DNA of 11,777 bases from UBA8437 sp003445035 (GTDB lineage: Bacteria; Planctomycetota; Planctomycetia; Planctomycetales; Planctomycetaceae), in assembly GCA_937901285.1 (NCBI GenBank), contig CALCHI010000020.1, forward strand, positions 1 through 11,777, written 5' to 3'. Numbering within the stretch: position 1 is the stretch's first letter; each line of letters starts with the position of its first letter. A model generated the notes under the pieces. That model saw only the letters and a program-made list of their open reading frames with translations. It was not told the DNA's origin and did not search any database. The position numbers were made by a program, and so were the translations under genes. Shown piece by piece: positions 1-7,404 of the stretch.

Positions 1-845
1 AGGAGGTCTCCGGCGAGTTGTTCGATGGTGAAGCGGTCGAATGGCATGTTGCCGTTGATTGCTCCGAGGACCCAGTCTCGCCATCGCCACATCGAGCGGG
101 GTCCGTCGTTCTGGTATCCGCTGGTGTCGGCGTAACGTGCGGCATCGAGCCAGTCGACGGCGAGATGTTCGCCGGCACGTGGAGAGGCGAGCAGCCGGTC
201 GACTTCTCGTTCGTGGGCTCCCGGCCGCGTGTCTGACAGGTGGGCCAGGATTCGACTTGGGGTGGGGGGCAGGCCGGTCAGGTCCAGGTGGAGCCGTCGC
301 AACAACGTGGTGCGGTCGGCGTCAGGGGATGGCACCAGTCCGGCCTTGTCGAGCCGTGACAGGATGAAGCGGTCGATCGCGTTTCGTGGCCAGTCCGGGC
401 GGCTGACGCTGGGCAGGGCCGGGCGAACTGGTGGTATGAATGACCAGTGGGGTTGCCAGCGGGCTCCCTGGACAATCCATTTCTCGATCAACCGGGTTTG
501 CCGCTGGGTGATTGACAGGCCCGAGTCGGATGGAGGCATCCTCTCGTCGGCGTCCTTGGAACTGATCCGTTGGTAGATGCCGCTGGCGGACGGCTTGCCG
601 GGAACGAGCACGTGGTGATCGTCCCGCTTGGCGAACAGGCCGGCGCGGGTGTCGAACCGCATCTTGGCCTGTCGCTTGGTTTTGTCAGGTCCGTGGCAGT
701 GGTAGCAGAGGTTGGAGAGGATCGGACGGATGTCGCGGTTGAAATTGATCGTCTCGGGGAGCGGAGGTTCGGCGGCCGTGAGGGTCGGGCCAAATGAGGC
801 CAAAACCAACGAAAGCGTCCGGACGGAAAGACGGTGGCGTCTCAT
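1..845 (-). CDS. Planctomycete-type cytochrome c (PSCyt1) / DUF1549 protein, 3'-truncated by the window edge
   Basis: The reading frame starts at ATG 845-843 and stays open to the window edge, giving 281 codons; the C-terminus is outside. Residues 1-25 look like a Sec signal peptide: an Arg-rich start, a hydrophobic stretch (LSLVLASF) and a small-residue cleavage region near TLTAAEPP. One c-type heme motif CYHCH lies at residues 47-51, inside the typical 'FNRDIRPILSNLCYHCHGPD' context, and 'DERMPPSDSGL' near 100-110 holds a plausible axial Met (M103). This is the PSCyt1 domain. From about residue 155 the sequence matches DUF1549 (PSCyt2): 'AIDRFILSRLDKAGL', 'LLRRLHLDLTGLPPTP' and 'DWLDAARYADTSGYQ'. 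Family members usually end in a DUF1553 (PSD1) domain, expected beyond the window. They are exported proteins abundant in Planctomycetes, often paired with DUF1501 genes; the biochemical role is not established. The gene is divergent from lexA. Confidence 0.93.
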   Translation of the reverse strand, partial: MRRHRLSVRTLSLVLASFGPTLTAAEPPLPETINFNRDIRPILSNLCYHCHGPDKTKRQAKMRFDTRAGLFAKRDDHHVLVPGKPSASGIYQRISSKDADERMPPSDSGLSITQRQTRLIEKWIVQGARWQPHWSFIPPVRPALPSVSRPDWPRNAIDRFILSRLDKAGLVPSPDADRTTLLRRLHLDLTGLPPTPSRILAHLSDTRPGAHEREVDRLLASPRAGEHLAVDWLDAARYADTSGYQNDGPRSMWRWRDWVLGAINGNMPFDRFTIEQLAGDL

Positions 846-940
846 CCCGTTGGTCCTGGAAGGCGAATCGGTGAGCGGATGGCGCCGCGAGGCACGGTGT
901 GGACACGATAGCAGATCGGCCGTCGGAGATGCGACAGAGG

Positions 941-953
941 CCGGGTTGCCCGG
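941..953. repeat. Short perfect inverted repeat in the divergent spacer
   Basis: CCGGG and CCCGG flank a 3-nt loop (TTG). The repeat sits between the start of the minus-strand cytochrome gene and the lexA promoter. It could form a small hairpin in the leader of the cytochrome gene or be a protein site. It is short and GC-rich, so chance is a real possibility. Confidence 0.35.
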
Positions 954-977
954 AAGCACATGTCCGCAAAATGTGCA

Positions 978-1016
978 TTGAAAACGAACGTACACTCATG
1001 TATACAATCGTTTACA
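978..1016 (+). promoter_or_regulatory. lexA promoter with candidate LexA operators (three phased GTNNAC half-sites)
   Basis: A sigma70-like promoter reads TTGAAA (978-983), a 17-nt gap, then TATACA (1001-1006); the shifted -10 TACAAT (1003-1008) is an alternative with a 19-nt gap. Overlapping it are three hexamers exactly 10 bp apart: GTACAC (990-995), GTATAC (1000-1005) and GTTTAC (1010-1015). Neighbouring hexamers form two overlapping palindromes of the form GTAnAC-N4-GTnTAC that share the middle half-site, itself a perfect palindrome. The stretch is clearly AT-richer than its surroundings. Position over the -10 and just upstream of a LexA gene fits autorepression, which is usual for LexA. 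That LexA is the binding protein is inference. The motif matches neither the E. coli (CTGT-N8-ACAG) nor the Bacillus (GAAC-N4-GTTC) SOS box. Confidence 0.6.
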
Positions 1017-1045
1017 GTCGATCCAACAACATCCACATGTCACGA

Positions 1046-1053
1046 CAGGGGAA
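1046..1053 (+). promoter_or_regulatory. Ribosome-binding site that fixes the lexA start
   Basis: The purine run AGGGGAAG ends 5 nt before ATG 1059. An in-frame ATG at 960 would start upstream of the proposed promoter and half-sites and would add 33 residues unlike any LexA, so 1059 is preferred. Confidence 0.65.
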
Positions 1054-1058
1054 GCGAC

Positions 1059-1754
1059 ATGAATGCACAAGTTGGGAAGTCATCACGGCAGAGGGGCGGC
1101 GAGTCGGATGGTTCGGAGAATTCAAACGGTCTCGAACCTCCGTTGCGGCCTCTTTCGGATCGCCAGAATCAGATCTTGGAGTTCATCCGGAGCGAGTTGA
1201 AGACTCGTGGATACGCTCCTTCCGTCCGTGACATCGTTCGCCACGTTGGGGACCGGTCACCGACGAGCGTTCATCGGCATCTGAAGACGTTGGAGCGACA
1301 CGAATTGATTGTGCGAGACCCCGGAAAAAGTCGATCGATTCGCCTGTTAGGTGAAGAGTCGTCACAGGCTGGACAGGGAAACCGCGTGGGATTGCTACTG
1401 GCGGGGGTGATTGCCGCGGGGAGTCCCATCGAGGCGATCGAGCAGGATGAGCGGATTGATTTCGATGCGTTGTTCAACCGCGACGGCCACTTCGTGTTGC
1501 GGGTGAAAGGCGATTCGATGATCGAGGATCACATCGATGATGGGGATCTCGTGGTGGTTCGCCAGACGGACCGGTGCCGAGAGGGGGACACCGTGGTGGC
1601 GTTGCTGGACGGCCAGGCGGCGACGTTGAAGCGATTTTATCGCGAAGAGGACCGGATCCGGCTGCAGCCGGCCAATGCTGACCTGGATCCGATCTACGCC
1701 CGGGATGTGAAGATTCTGGGCGTGGTGGTGGGCGTGGTTCGCCGGGTCCCGTAG
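1059..1754 (+). CDS. lexA: LexA repressor, SOS-response autoprotease
   Basis: The product is 231 aa and represses DNA-damage genes until RecA filaments stimulate its self-cleavage. Residues 32-98 are the winged helix-turn-helix domain ('LSDRQNQILEFIRSEL', 'YAPSVRDIVRHVG', 'SPTSVHRHLKTLERHELI'). The S24 peptidase half is complete: the scissile Ala120-Gly121 in 'AGVIAAGSP', catalytic Ser153 in 'KGDSM' and catalytic Lys191 in 'ATLKRF'. About 31 polar residues precede the usual LexA start ('LSDRQ'), so the protein is longer at its N-terminus than the common roughly 200-aa form; the good ribosome-binding site before ATG 1059 supports this start. It heads the imuA-imuB-dnaE2 run, with 61 nt to imuA, and very likely controls both itself and the cassette through the half-sites at 990-1015. 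The family assignment is firm; the regulon is inferred. Confidence 0.96.
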   Translation: MNAQVGKSSRQRGGESDGSENSNGLEPPLRPLSDRQNQILEFIRSELKTRGYAPSVRDIVRHVGDRSPTSVHRHLKTLERHELIVRDPGKSRSIRLLGEESSQAGQGNRVGLLLAGVIAAGSPIEAIEQDERIDFDALFNRDGHFVLRVKGDSMIEDHIDDGDLVVVRQTDRCREGDTVVALLDGQAATLKRFYREEDRIRLQPANADLDPIYARDVKILGVVVGVVRRVP

Positions 1755-1815
1755 CGCACTTGTCTCTTCGGGCTGCCCGGTCCCTCAATGTGTGATTCCC
1801 TGGTTGTTGGTGCTC

Positions 1816-2592
1816 ATGTCGTCGCGGCTGGAACAGATTGGTTCCCTTACCCGTCGTCTACGACGGATGGAGCAGTCACGTCGGCCACCGGGGCTGGAGA
1901 GAGAGGTGGCGGGGACGGGGCATGAGGCCCTGGACCGTCTGTTGCCGGGCAGGGGGCTGAGGCGGGGGAGGTTGTTTGAATGGATCAATGCCCGGGGACC
2001 AGGGACGGGGGCAGCGACACTGGCGTTGTTGGCGGCCAGGGAGCTGATGCAGGACGCGGAAAACCGGGTGGTGGGAACACTTGTGGTCATCGACCGGGAT
2101 GGTGGTTTTTATGCGGCAGCCGTAGAGGAGTTGGGGCTGCCGCCTCAGGAGTTGTTGCTGGTGCATCCGAAGTCGGAAGCCGAATGGCTGTGGGCGGTCG
2201 AGCAGGCGTTGCGGAGCCCGGCCGTCGACGTGACGTTGACATGGGCCGACCGGATTGAGGACCGGGCGTTTCGTCGATGGCAGTTGGCTGCTGAAGCGGG
2301 CGGTGGGGTGGGCATGCTGGTGAGGTCGGCCGGGGCGTTGGAGGGGGCGTCGTGGGCATCGGTGAGCCTGTTGGTGCGGAGCGGGGGTTGCGATGACACC
2401 AGGGAACGCGAGGAGGGCTTCGCCAGGCGGATGGGGCGACGCTGGGGGGTCAGCGTTTTGCGGAACCGGGCAGGGGGAGCTGAAGACGACGGGTCTGAAT
2501 GGTTGTTGGAGTGGGACGATGAGACGGGTGGCTTGCATCTACTTTCCCGACTGGGGTGTACAGCATCGGTTGGTGTGCAGGTCACCGGGTGA
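1816..2592 (+). CDS. imuA: ImuA-like RecA-fold accessory protein of the mutasome
   Basis: This 258-aa protein sits between lexA and imuB, the normal place of ImuA, which supports ImuB/DnaE2 translesion synthesis. Residues 34-58 ('GHEALDRLLPGRGLRRGRLFEW') match the ImuA/RecA-like core entry, followed by 'ARGPGTGAATLALLAARELM' where a P-loop would be. That loop lacks the Lys-Ser/Thr of a true Walker A motif, so ATP binding is doubtful. 'GTLVVIDRDGGFYAAAVEELGL' (88-108) and 'VSLLVRSGG' (183-191) fit later strands of the fold. Sequence identity to known ImuA is weak by eye, and the call leans on order and these motifs. ATG 1816 is chosen because 'MSSRLEQIGSLTRRLRRME' resembles ImuA starts; GTG 1792, in frame, is the alternative. 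Neither has a clear ribosome-binding site. The 3' end overlaps imuB by 74 bp. Confidence 0.78.
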   Translation: MSSRLEQIGSLTRRLRRMEQSRRPPGLEREVAGTGHEALDRLLPGRGLRRGRLFEWINARGPGTGAATLALLAARELMQDAENRVVGTLVVIDRDGGFYAAAVEELGLPPQELLLVHPKSEAEWLWAVEQALRSPAVDVTLTWADRIEDRAFRRWQLAAEAGGGVGMLVRSAGALEGASWASVSLLVRSGGCDDTREREEGFARRMGRRWGVSVLRNRAGGAEDDGSEWLLEWDDETGGLHLLSRLGCTASVGVQVTG

Positions 2593-4159
2593 CCACCGTC
2601 GATTGGTAGTGATCTCGAGGGATGGTGCCCGTGGTGATCGCGTACAGGCCTGTTGTGACGGAGCGTCGGCCGGTGGGGTGCGTCCGGGAATGCCGCTGGC
2701 GGAGGCGAGGGCGGTGCTGTCGCCTCCAGTGGGAGAAGAGTCCGGCGGACTGGAGGTGATCGAGGCGAACCCCGGCCGTGATCGCGAGATGCTGGCCAGG
2801 CAGTGTGGATGGGCCTGGCGATTCACCCCCCGGGTGGCCCTGCCCCCTCCGGAGGGACAGGACAACCCGGCGAATTCGGATCCGCGGACTCGCCCGGAAT
2901 CGCTGTTGGCCAATATCACCGGGTGCGGCCATCTCTTCGGAGGCGATCACGGGTTGGCTGTGGCGATGCAGGAGGACTGGCTGGGGCGAGGGTACCGGGT
3001 GCGAGTTGCGGTGGCCGGTTCCCCCGGCACAGCCTGGGCTATTGCGCACGCGGCTCATTGGACCGGGCAGCCGGCCGTCCCCCTGGTGGTGACACCGGGG
3101 CGAGACGAACAGTGGGTACAGCGACTGCCGATTGAAGCGTTGGCGCTCGAAGCCGGCGTGGTGAGAGCGTTGCGAGAACTGGGTGTGAATCGTGCCGGCC
3201 GGTTGCTCGAGTTGCCCGCCCCGGAAGTCAAGCGGCGGTTTGGTGACGAGACTCTGTGGAGGATTGACAGGGCAATTGGCCGGGTCGACGAGCCCCTGGA
3301 CTGCCTGCCGATGCCAGATCCGGTTGTGGCACGCCGGGTTTTTGAGCAGCCGGTCAGTCGGGGGGATTGGCTGGAGCAGGTGTTGCAGGAATTGGTGGTG
3401 GAGGTGTCCGAAGGGCTGAGGAGGCGGGGGCGTGTGGCGTGGAGACTGGTGTGCCGGGTGTGCCACGAGGTCGGCCAGGAAAGCCGCGGACAACCCGGCC
3501 GGATGGAATGGGCGACGGGGTTGGTCGAGCCCGGCTGGAAGGCGGATCGTTTGTGGGGATTAGTGCGACTGGGGATGGAGCGGCACCGTTGGCCCCGACA
3601 AGTGACTCGACTGGAGGTCGAGGCCGAGGGGGTGGTGGTGCCGGAGCGTTCGCAGGAGACGCTGTTCGACGTGGACGCCGAGGCGGCCTGCCAGCGAATG
3701 ACGCGAGGCCTGGCAAACCTGGTCGAACGATTGGTGAGCCGGCTGGGAAGACACGCCGTGACACGGCCGGTGTTGTGTGATGACGTGATTCCCGAATCGG
3801 CGGTGGAATTGCGGTCGGCGGCGGGGCCCGGCTTGGAAGAATCGCCGCATCGTTCGGCTTCGACGACAAGCGGTGGTGGCATGAAGCCAGCCAGGCGGCC
3901 GTTGCGGTTGATCGACGGGCCACGTGCGATCGAGGTGATGGTGGCGGCTCCCCAGGGGCCTCCTGTTCGCTTCGAGTGGGAAGGGCGAGCCCACCGCGTA
4001 TTGCAGCACTGGGGGCCCGAGCGGATTGAAACCGGTTGGTGGACGGATCGGCAGGTCGCCAGGGACTACTACCGTGTCGAGATCGACACGGGCGAATGGT
4101 ACTGGGTGTTCCGTCGACTCGGTGAGGAGGACTGGTTCGTGCACGGGGTTTTCGAGTGA
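2519..4159 (+). CDS. imuB: ImuB, Y-family DNA polymerase homolog (catalytically inactive mutasome scaffold)
   Basis: The product is 546 aa. ImuB is a Y-family polymerase relative that lacks activity and links DnaE2 and ImuA to the sliding clamp. Residues 1-12 (MRRVACIYFPDW) are the standard ImuB opening, where active DinB proteins have the metal-binding Asp (DxDxFFA-type motif); that acidic signature is absent. 'SLLANITGCGHLFGGD' (128-143) replaces the active DinB SxDE motif. A clamp-binding motif QETLFD is at 379-384, after the little-finger-like region. Residues about 430-460 look like a flexible linker. The tail 'GPERIETGWW' and 'RDYYRVE' (499-521) is the typical ImuB C-terminal domain. 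ATG 2519 is used because it gives exactly the family N-terminus; the open frame continues upstream to 2393 without family resemblance. The stop overlaps the dnaE2 start (TGATG), which suggests translational coupling. Confidence 0.93.
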   Translation: MRRVACIYFPDWGVQHRLVCRSPGDHRRLVVISRDGARGDRVQACCDGASAGGVRPGMPLAEARAVLSPPVGEESGGLEVIEANPGRDREMLARQCGWAWRFTPRVALPPPEGQDNPANSDPRTRPESLLANITGCGHLFGGDHGLAVAMQEDWLGRGYRVRVAVAGSPGTAWAIAHAAHWTGQPAVPLVVTPGRDEQWVQRLPIEALALEAGVVRALRELGVNRAGRLLELPAPEVKRRFGDETLWRIDRAIGRVDEPLDCLPMPDPVVARRVFEQPVSRGDWLEQVLQELVVEVSEGLRRRGRVAWRLVCRVCHEVGQESRGQPGRMEWATGLVEPGWKADRLWGLVRLGMERHRWPRQVTRLEVEAEGVVVPERSQETLFDVDAEAACQRMTRGLANLVERLVSRLGRHAVTRPVLCDDVIPESAVELRSAAGPGLEESPHRSASTTSGGGMKPARRPLRLIDGPRAIEVMVAAPQGPPVRFEWEGRAHRVLQHWGPERIETGWWTDRQVARDYYRVEIDTGEWYWVFRRLGEEDWFVHGVFE

Positions 4160-7100
4160 TGCCCGAATCGTCTCCATCGACGCCTCGCGGTACGAACGTT
4201 TCGCCCTCGGGTTATGTCGAGTTGTGTTGCCGGACGAATTATTCGTTCCTGGAAGCGGCGTCACATCCGGAGGAACTGGTAGCCAGGGCTGCCCGGCTGG
4301 GACATGCGTCGCTGGCGATCACTGATGTCAACAGCCTGGCCGGCGTGGTGCGGGCACACGCGGCGTCTCGTGAGCTGCGTGGTGAAGGGGGGTGGGGGGT
4401 CGTGTGCGGTGCGAGGCTTCGGTTCGAGGACTCGCCCCCGGTGGTGGTCTGGGTTCCGGATCGGGAGTCCTACGCGGCTCTGTGTCGCTTGCTGACGCTG
4501 GGACGACGACGGGCAGGGAAGGGAGAGTGCCGGTTGTGGTGGAGAGACCTGGAGGAGGCTGGAGGCGGACTTTTGGCCGGTGTGTTGCTGCACCGGTTGT
4601 TGCCGGGGGGCGCGATGGGTTCTGAGGTCCGGGGGGACGTGGTGTCGTTTCTGGAGCGATTTGCCGGATTGTTCGGCGACCGTGGTTATGCACTGGCTGG
4701 GCTGTTTCGCGGTCCGGATGACGTGGGCGCGTGGCGGCAGATGTCCGGCTGGGCCCAGGCCGCGGGATTACCTCTGGTGGCCACCGCGGACGTGCTCTAT
4801 CACGATCCCGCGAGACAGCGGATGGCCGATGTGCTTTCGGCCATTCGGGAGGGGTGCCCGGTCGAGAGACTGGGATTCCATCGCCAGGTGAATGCCGAGC
4901 GAAGCCTGAAAGGGCTTGAGGAGATGGTTGAGTTGGTTGGAGGGGATCGGGTCGCGGTGACTCGCAGCCTGGAAGTGGCCGAACGCTGTGGGTTTTCTCT
5001 GGACGAGTTGAAATACGAGTACCCTGAGGAGTTGTGTCCTGAAGGGACCACCCTGGGGGAGCACCTTCGGAGCCTGACCTGGGAAGGGGCGGGGAGGCGA
5101 TATCCGTCAGGGGTGCCGTCGGCGGTTGGACGGTTGATTGTTCATGAGTTGGAACTGATCGCCCAACTCGAATACGAGCCGTATTTTTTGACCGTGTGGG
5201 ACCTGGTCCGTTTCGCACGCAGTCGCGGGATTCTTTGCCAGGGGCGTGGGTCAGCGGCGAATTCGGTCGTCTGCTTCTGCCTGGGGATCACGTCTGTGGA
5301 CCCGGAACGGATTGACGTGCTTTTCGAGCGATTCGTGAGCCAGGAGCGGGATGAGGCCCCCGATATCGACGTCGATTTCGAACACGAACGTCGAGAGGAG
5401 GTCTTGCAATACCTCTACGAAAAATACGGACGTGAACGAGCGGGGATGACCGGAGTGGTGATCCGTTACCGACCTCGTTCAGCATTGCGAGATGTCGGGA
5501 AGGCGTTGGGATTGTCTCTGGACCGGGTTGACCGGCTGGCAAAGACTGTCGGGCGCGTGCACGACGACAGTTTTGTGCAACGGGTCCACGACGCGGGGCT
5601 GGATCCGGAATCGCGACTGGGGCGGCAGTTGGTCGAGTTGGTCCGCGAGATCCTCGGTTTTCCTCGCCACCTGTCTCAGCACGTCGGTGGAATGGTGATC
5701 ACACGCGGGCGGTTGTCGGAACTGGTCCCCATCGAAAATGCGGCGATGGCCGGCCGAACGGTGATCCAGTGGGACAAAAATGACCTGGACACGTTGGGGA
5801 TTCTGAAAGTTGACTGCCTGTCATTGGGGATGTTGTCAGCGATTCATCGTTGCCTGGAGATGATCGGGGCTCAAGGGGCCGGGAAGACCATCGATGACGC
5901 GATGGCGGCGGTGCCACCAGAGGATCCGGCGGTCTACGAGATGGTCGGGTCTGCCGACACGGTGGGAGTGTTTCAGATCGAGAGCCGGGCGCAGATGAGC
6001 ATGTTGCCGAGGCTGAAGCCGCGGTGTTTTTATGACCTGGTGATCGAGGTGGCGATCGTCCGGCCCGGGCCGATCCAGGGGGATATGGTGCATCCGTATC
6101 TGAGGCGCCGGGCGGGGCGGGAGCCAACAAGTTATCCCGACGACGCGATTCGCGGTGTGCTGGAGAAGACTCTGGGGGTGCCAATTTTCCAGGAGCAGGC
6201 TATGCGGTTGGCGGTGGTGGCTGCAGGGTTCACTCCCGGGCAGGCTGACCAGCTTCGGCGGGCGATGGGGGCCTGGCGACGTCCGGGGGTGATCGACCGC
6301 TTTCACAGACAATTGGTCGAGGGAATGGTTGAGCGGGGATACGGGAGCGAGTTTGCAGAACGTGTGTTTCGTCAGATTCGAGGTTTCGGCGAATACGGGT
6401 TTCCAGAATCTCACGCGGCGAGTTTTGCACTGCTGGTCTATGTCTCGGCCTGGCTCAAACGATATCACCCTGCCCAGTTCACTGCCGCTTTGCTCAACAG
6501 CCAGCCGATGGGGTTTTATGCGCCGGCCCAGTTGGTTGCGGATGCACGCAGGCACGGAGTGCAGGTGCTTGGCGTGGACATCAATCACAGTGATTGGGAC
6601 TGCACGGTCGATGGGGATGCGATGGGCCGGGGATGGTCGGTGTCGGGTGACCAGGTGGGCCGTGGGCCGGCTTTGAGATTGGGGTTGAGGACGGTGCGGG
6701 GCCTGGCCGAATCGGTGGCCCGGCGAATCGTGGTTGAGCGAGAGCGGGCCACTTACCAGTCGGTTGGAGACCTGGCGCGTCGGGTGGGGCTGGGCGAGGG
6801 GGAGATGGTCCGGCTGACACGGGCTGACGTGTTTGGCTCGCTGGAGACGGGGAGACGTGAGGCGGTGTGGGATGCGCTGGCCGATCGGTCGGAACAGCCT
6901 CTGTGGGGTGGAGTGATCGGCTCGCAGTCGGTCGAGTGGCCGCACATGAGTGATTTTGAGGAGGTGGTGGCTGATTACCGGGCACAGGGGCTGAGCTTGC
7001 GAGGACATCCCTTTGAGAGTCTTCGCGAGAGGGTCGAGCGATTGGGGGCAACGACGGCGGTCGGACTGGGGCAGGTTCCCCATGGCCGACGGGCGGTGGT

Positions 7101-7368
7101 GGCGGGGTTGGTGTTGTTGAGGCAGAGGCCTTCGAGTGCTCGGGGAGTGACGTTTGTGACGCTGGAGGATGAAACGGGAGTGGCCAATCTGATCATCAAG
7201 CAGAAGGTATGGGAGACACACCGGCAGGCGGCGAGGTCGGCGACGGCACTGATGGCCTTCGGCACGGTCCAGAACCAGGAGGGCGTGATCCACCTGCTGG
7301 TGTCACGTGTGACGGACCTGTCGGAGATGTTGGGTGGAGTGGCGGTGCCTTCACGAGATTTCCGGTAG
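4159..7368 (+). CDS. dnaE2: Error-prone DNA polymerase DnaE2 (ImuC)
   Basis: The product is 1069 aa, the usual DnaE2 size. It is the C-family polymerase that extends across lesions in the ImuA-ImuB-DnaE2 mutasome. Order: PHP-like domain (about 19-240), polymerase palm/fingers (about 330-800), helix-hairpin-helix region (about 840-890) and OB-fold (about 976-1055, 'RAVVAGLVLLRQRP', 'VTFVTLEDETGVANLII'). Catalytic aspartates are D404 and D406 in 'APDIDVDF' and D552 in 'KVDCLSLGML'. DnaE2 signatures include 'GFPRHLSQHVGGMVITRGRL', 'VGVFQIESRAQMSMLPRLKP', 'PIFQEQAMRLAVVAAGFTPG' and 'YGFPESHAASFALLVY'. The PHP entry reads ELCCRTNYSF, without the His-x-His metal ligands of replicative DnaE, so no PHP exonuclease is expected. 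ATG 4159 overlaps the imuB stop by one base; GTG 4156 is an in-frame alternative adding one residue. Confidence 0.96.
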   Translation: MPESSPSTPRGTNVSPSGYVELCCRTNYSFLEAASHPEELVARAARLGHASLAITDVNSLAGVVRAHAASRELRGEGGWGVVCGARLRFEDSPPVVVWVPDRESYAALCRLLTLGRRRAGKGECRLWWRDLEEAGGGLLAGVLLHRLLPGGAMGSEVRGDVVSFLERFAGLFGDRGYALAGLFRGPDDVGAWRQMSGWAQAAGLPLVATADVLYHDPARQRMADVLSAIREGCPVERLGFHRQVNAERSLKGLEEMVELVGGDRVAVTRSLEVAERCGFSLDELKYEYPEELCPEGTTLGEHLRSLTWEGAGRRYPSGVPSAVGRLIVHELELIAQLEYEPYFLTVWDLVRFARSRGILCQGRGSAANSVVCFCLGITSVDPERIDVLFERFVSQERDEAPDIDVDFEHERREEVLQYLYEKYGRERAGMTGVVIRYRPRSALRDVGKALGLSLDRVDRLAKTVGRVHDDSFVQRVHDAGLDPESRLGRQLVELVREILGFPRHLSQHVGGMVITRGRLSELVPIENAAMAGRTVIQWDKNDLDTLGILKVDCLSLGMLSAIHRCLEMIGAQGAGKTIDDAMAAVPPEDPAVYEMVGSADTVGVFQIESRAQMSMLPRLKPRCFYDLVIEVAIVRPGPIQGDMVHPYLRRRAGREPTSYPDDAIRGVLEKTLGVPIFQEQAMRLAVVAAGFTPGQADQLRRAMGAWRRPGVIDRFHRQLVEGMVERGYGSEFAERVFRQIRGFGEYGFPESHAASFALLVYVSAWLKRYHPAQFTAALLNSQPMGFYAPAQLVADARRHGVQVLGVDINHSDWDCTVDGDAMGRGWSVSGDQVGRGPALRLGLRTVRGLAESVARRIVVERERATYQSVGDLARRVGLGEGEMVRLTRADVFGSLETGRREAVWDALADRSEQPLWGGVIGSQSVEWPHMSDFEEVVADYRAQGLSLRGHPFESLRERVERLGATTAVGLGQVPHGRRAVVAGLVLLRQRPSSARGVTFVTLEDETGVANLIIKQKVWETHRQAARSATALMAFGTVQNQEGVIHLLVSRVTDLSEMLGGVAVPSRDFR

Positions 7369-7404
7369 GATGTGATCCTTTAGGTAGGCACGGAGCACAT
7401 CGGT

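Noticed and set aside
960..1058. Upstream in-frame ATG giving LexA 33 extra residues
   Set aside because: It precedes the likely promoter and operator, lacks a ribosome-binding site, and the added residues are unlike LexA.
1788..1790. ATG near the start of imuA as a possible start
   Set aside because: It is out of frame with the ImuA-like protein.
2393..2518. Upstream extension of the imuB frame
   Set aside because: The extra 42 residues have no ImuB similarity and overlap imuA; the family N-terminus begins at 2519.
5836..7293. 485-codon open frame on the minus strand opposite dnaE2
   Set aside because: It lies wholly inside a convincingly conserved polymerase gene, its product is rich in His, Pro, Arg and Gln without any domain, and such antisense frames are expected in GC-rich genes.
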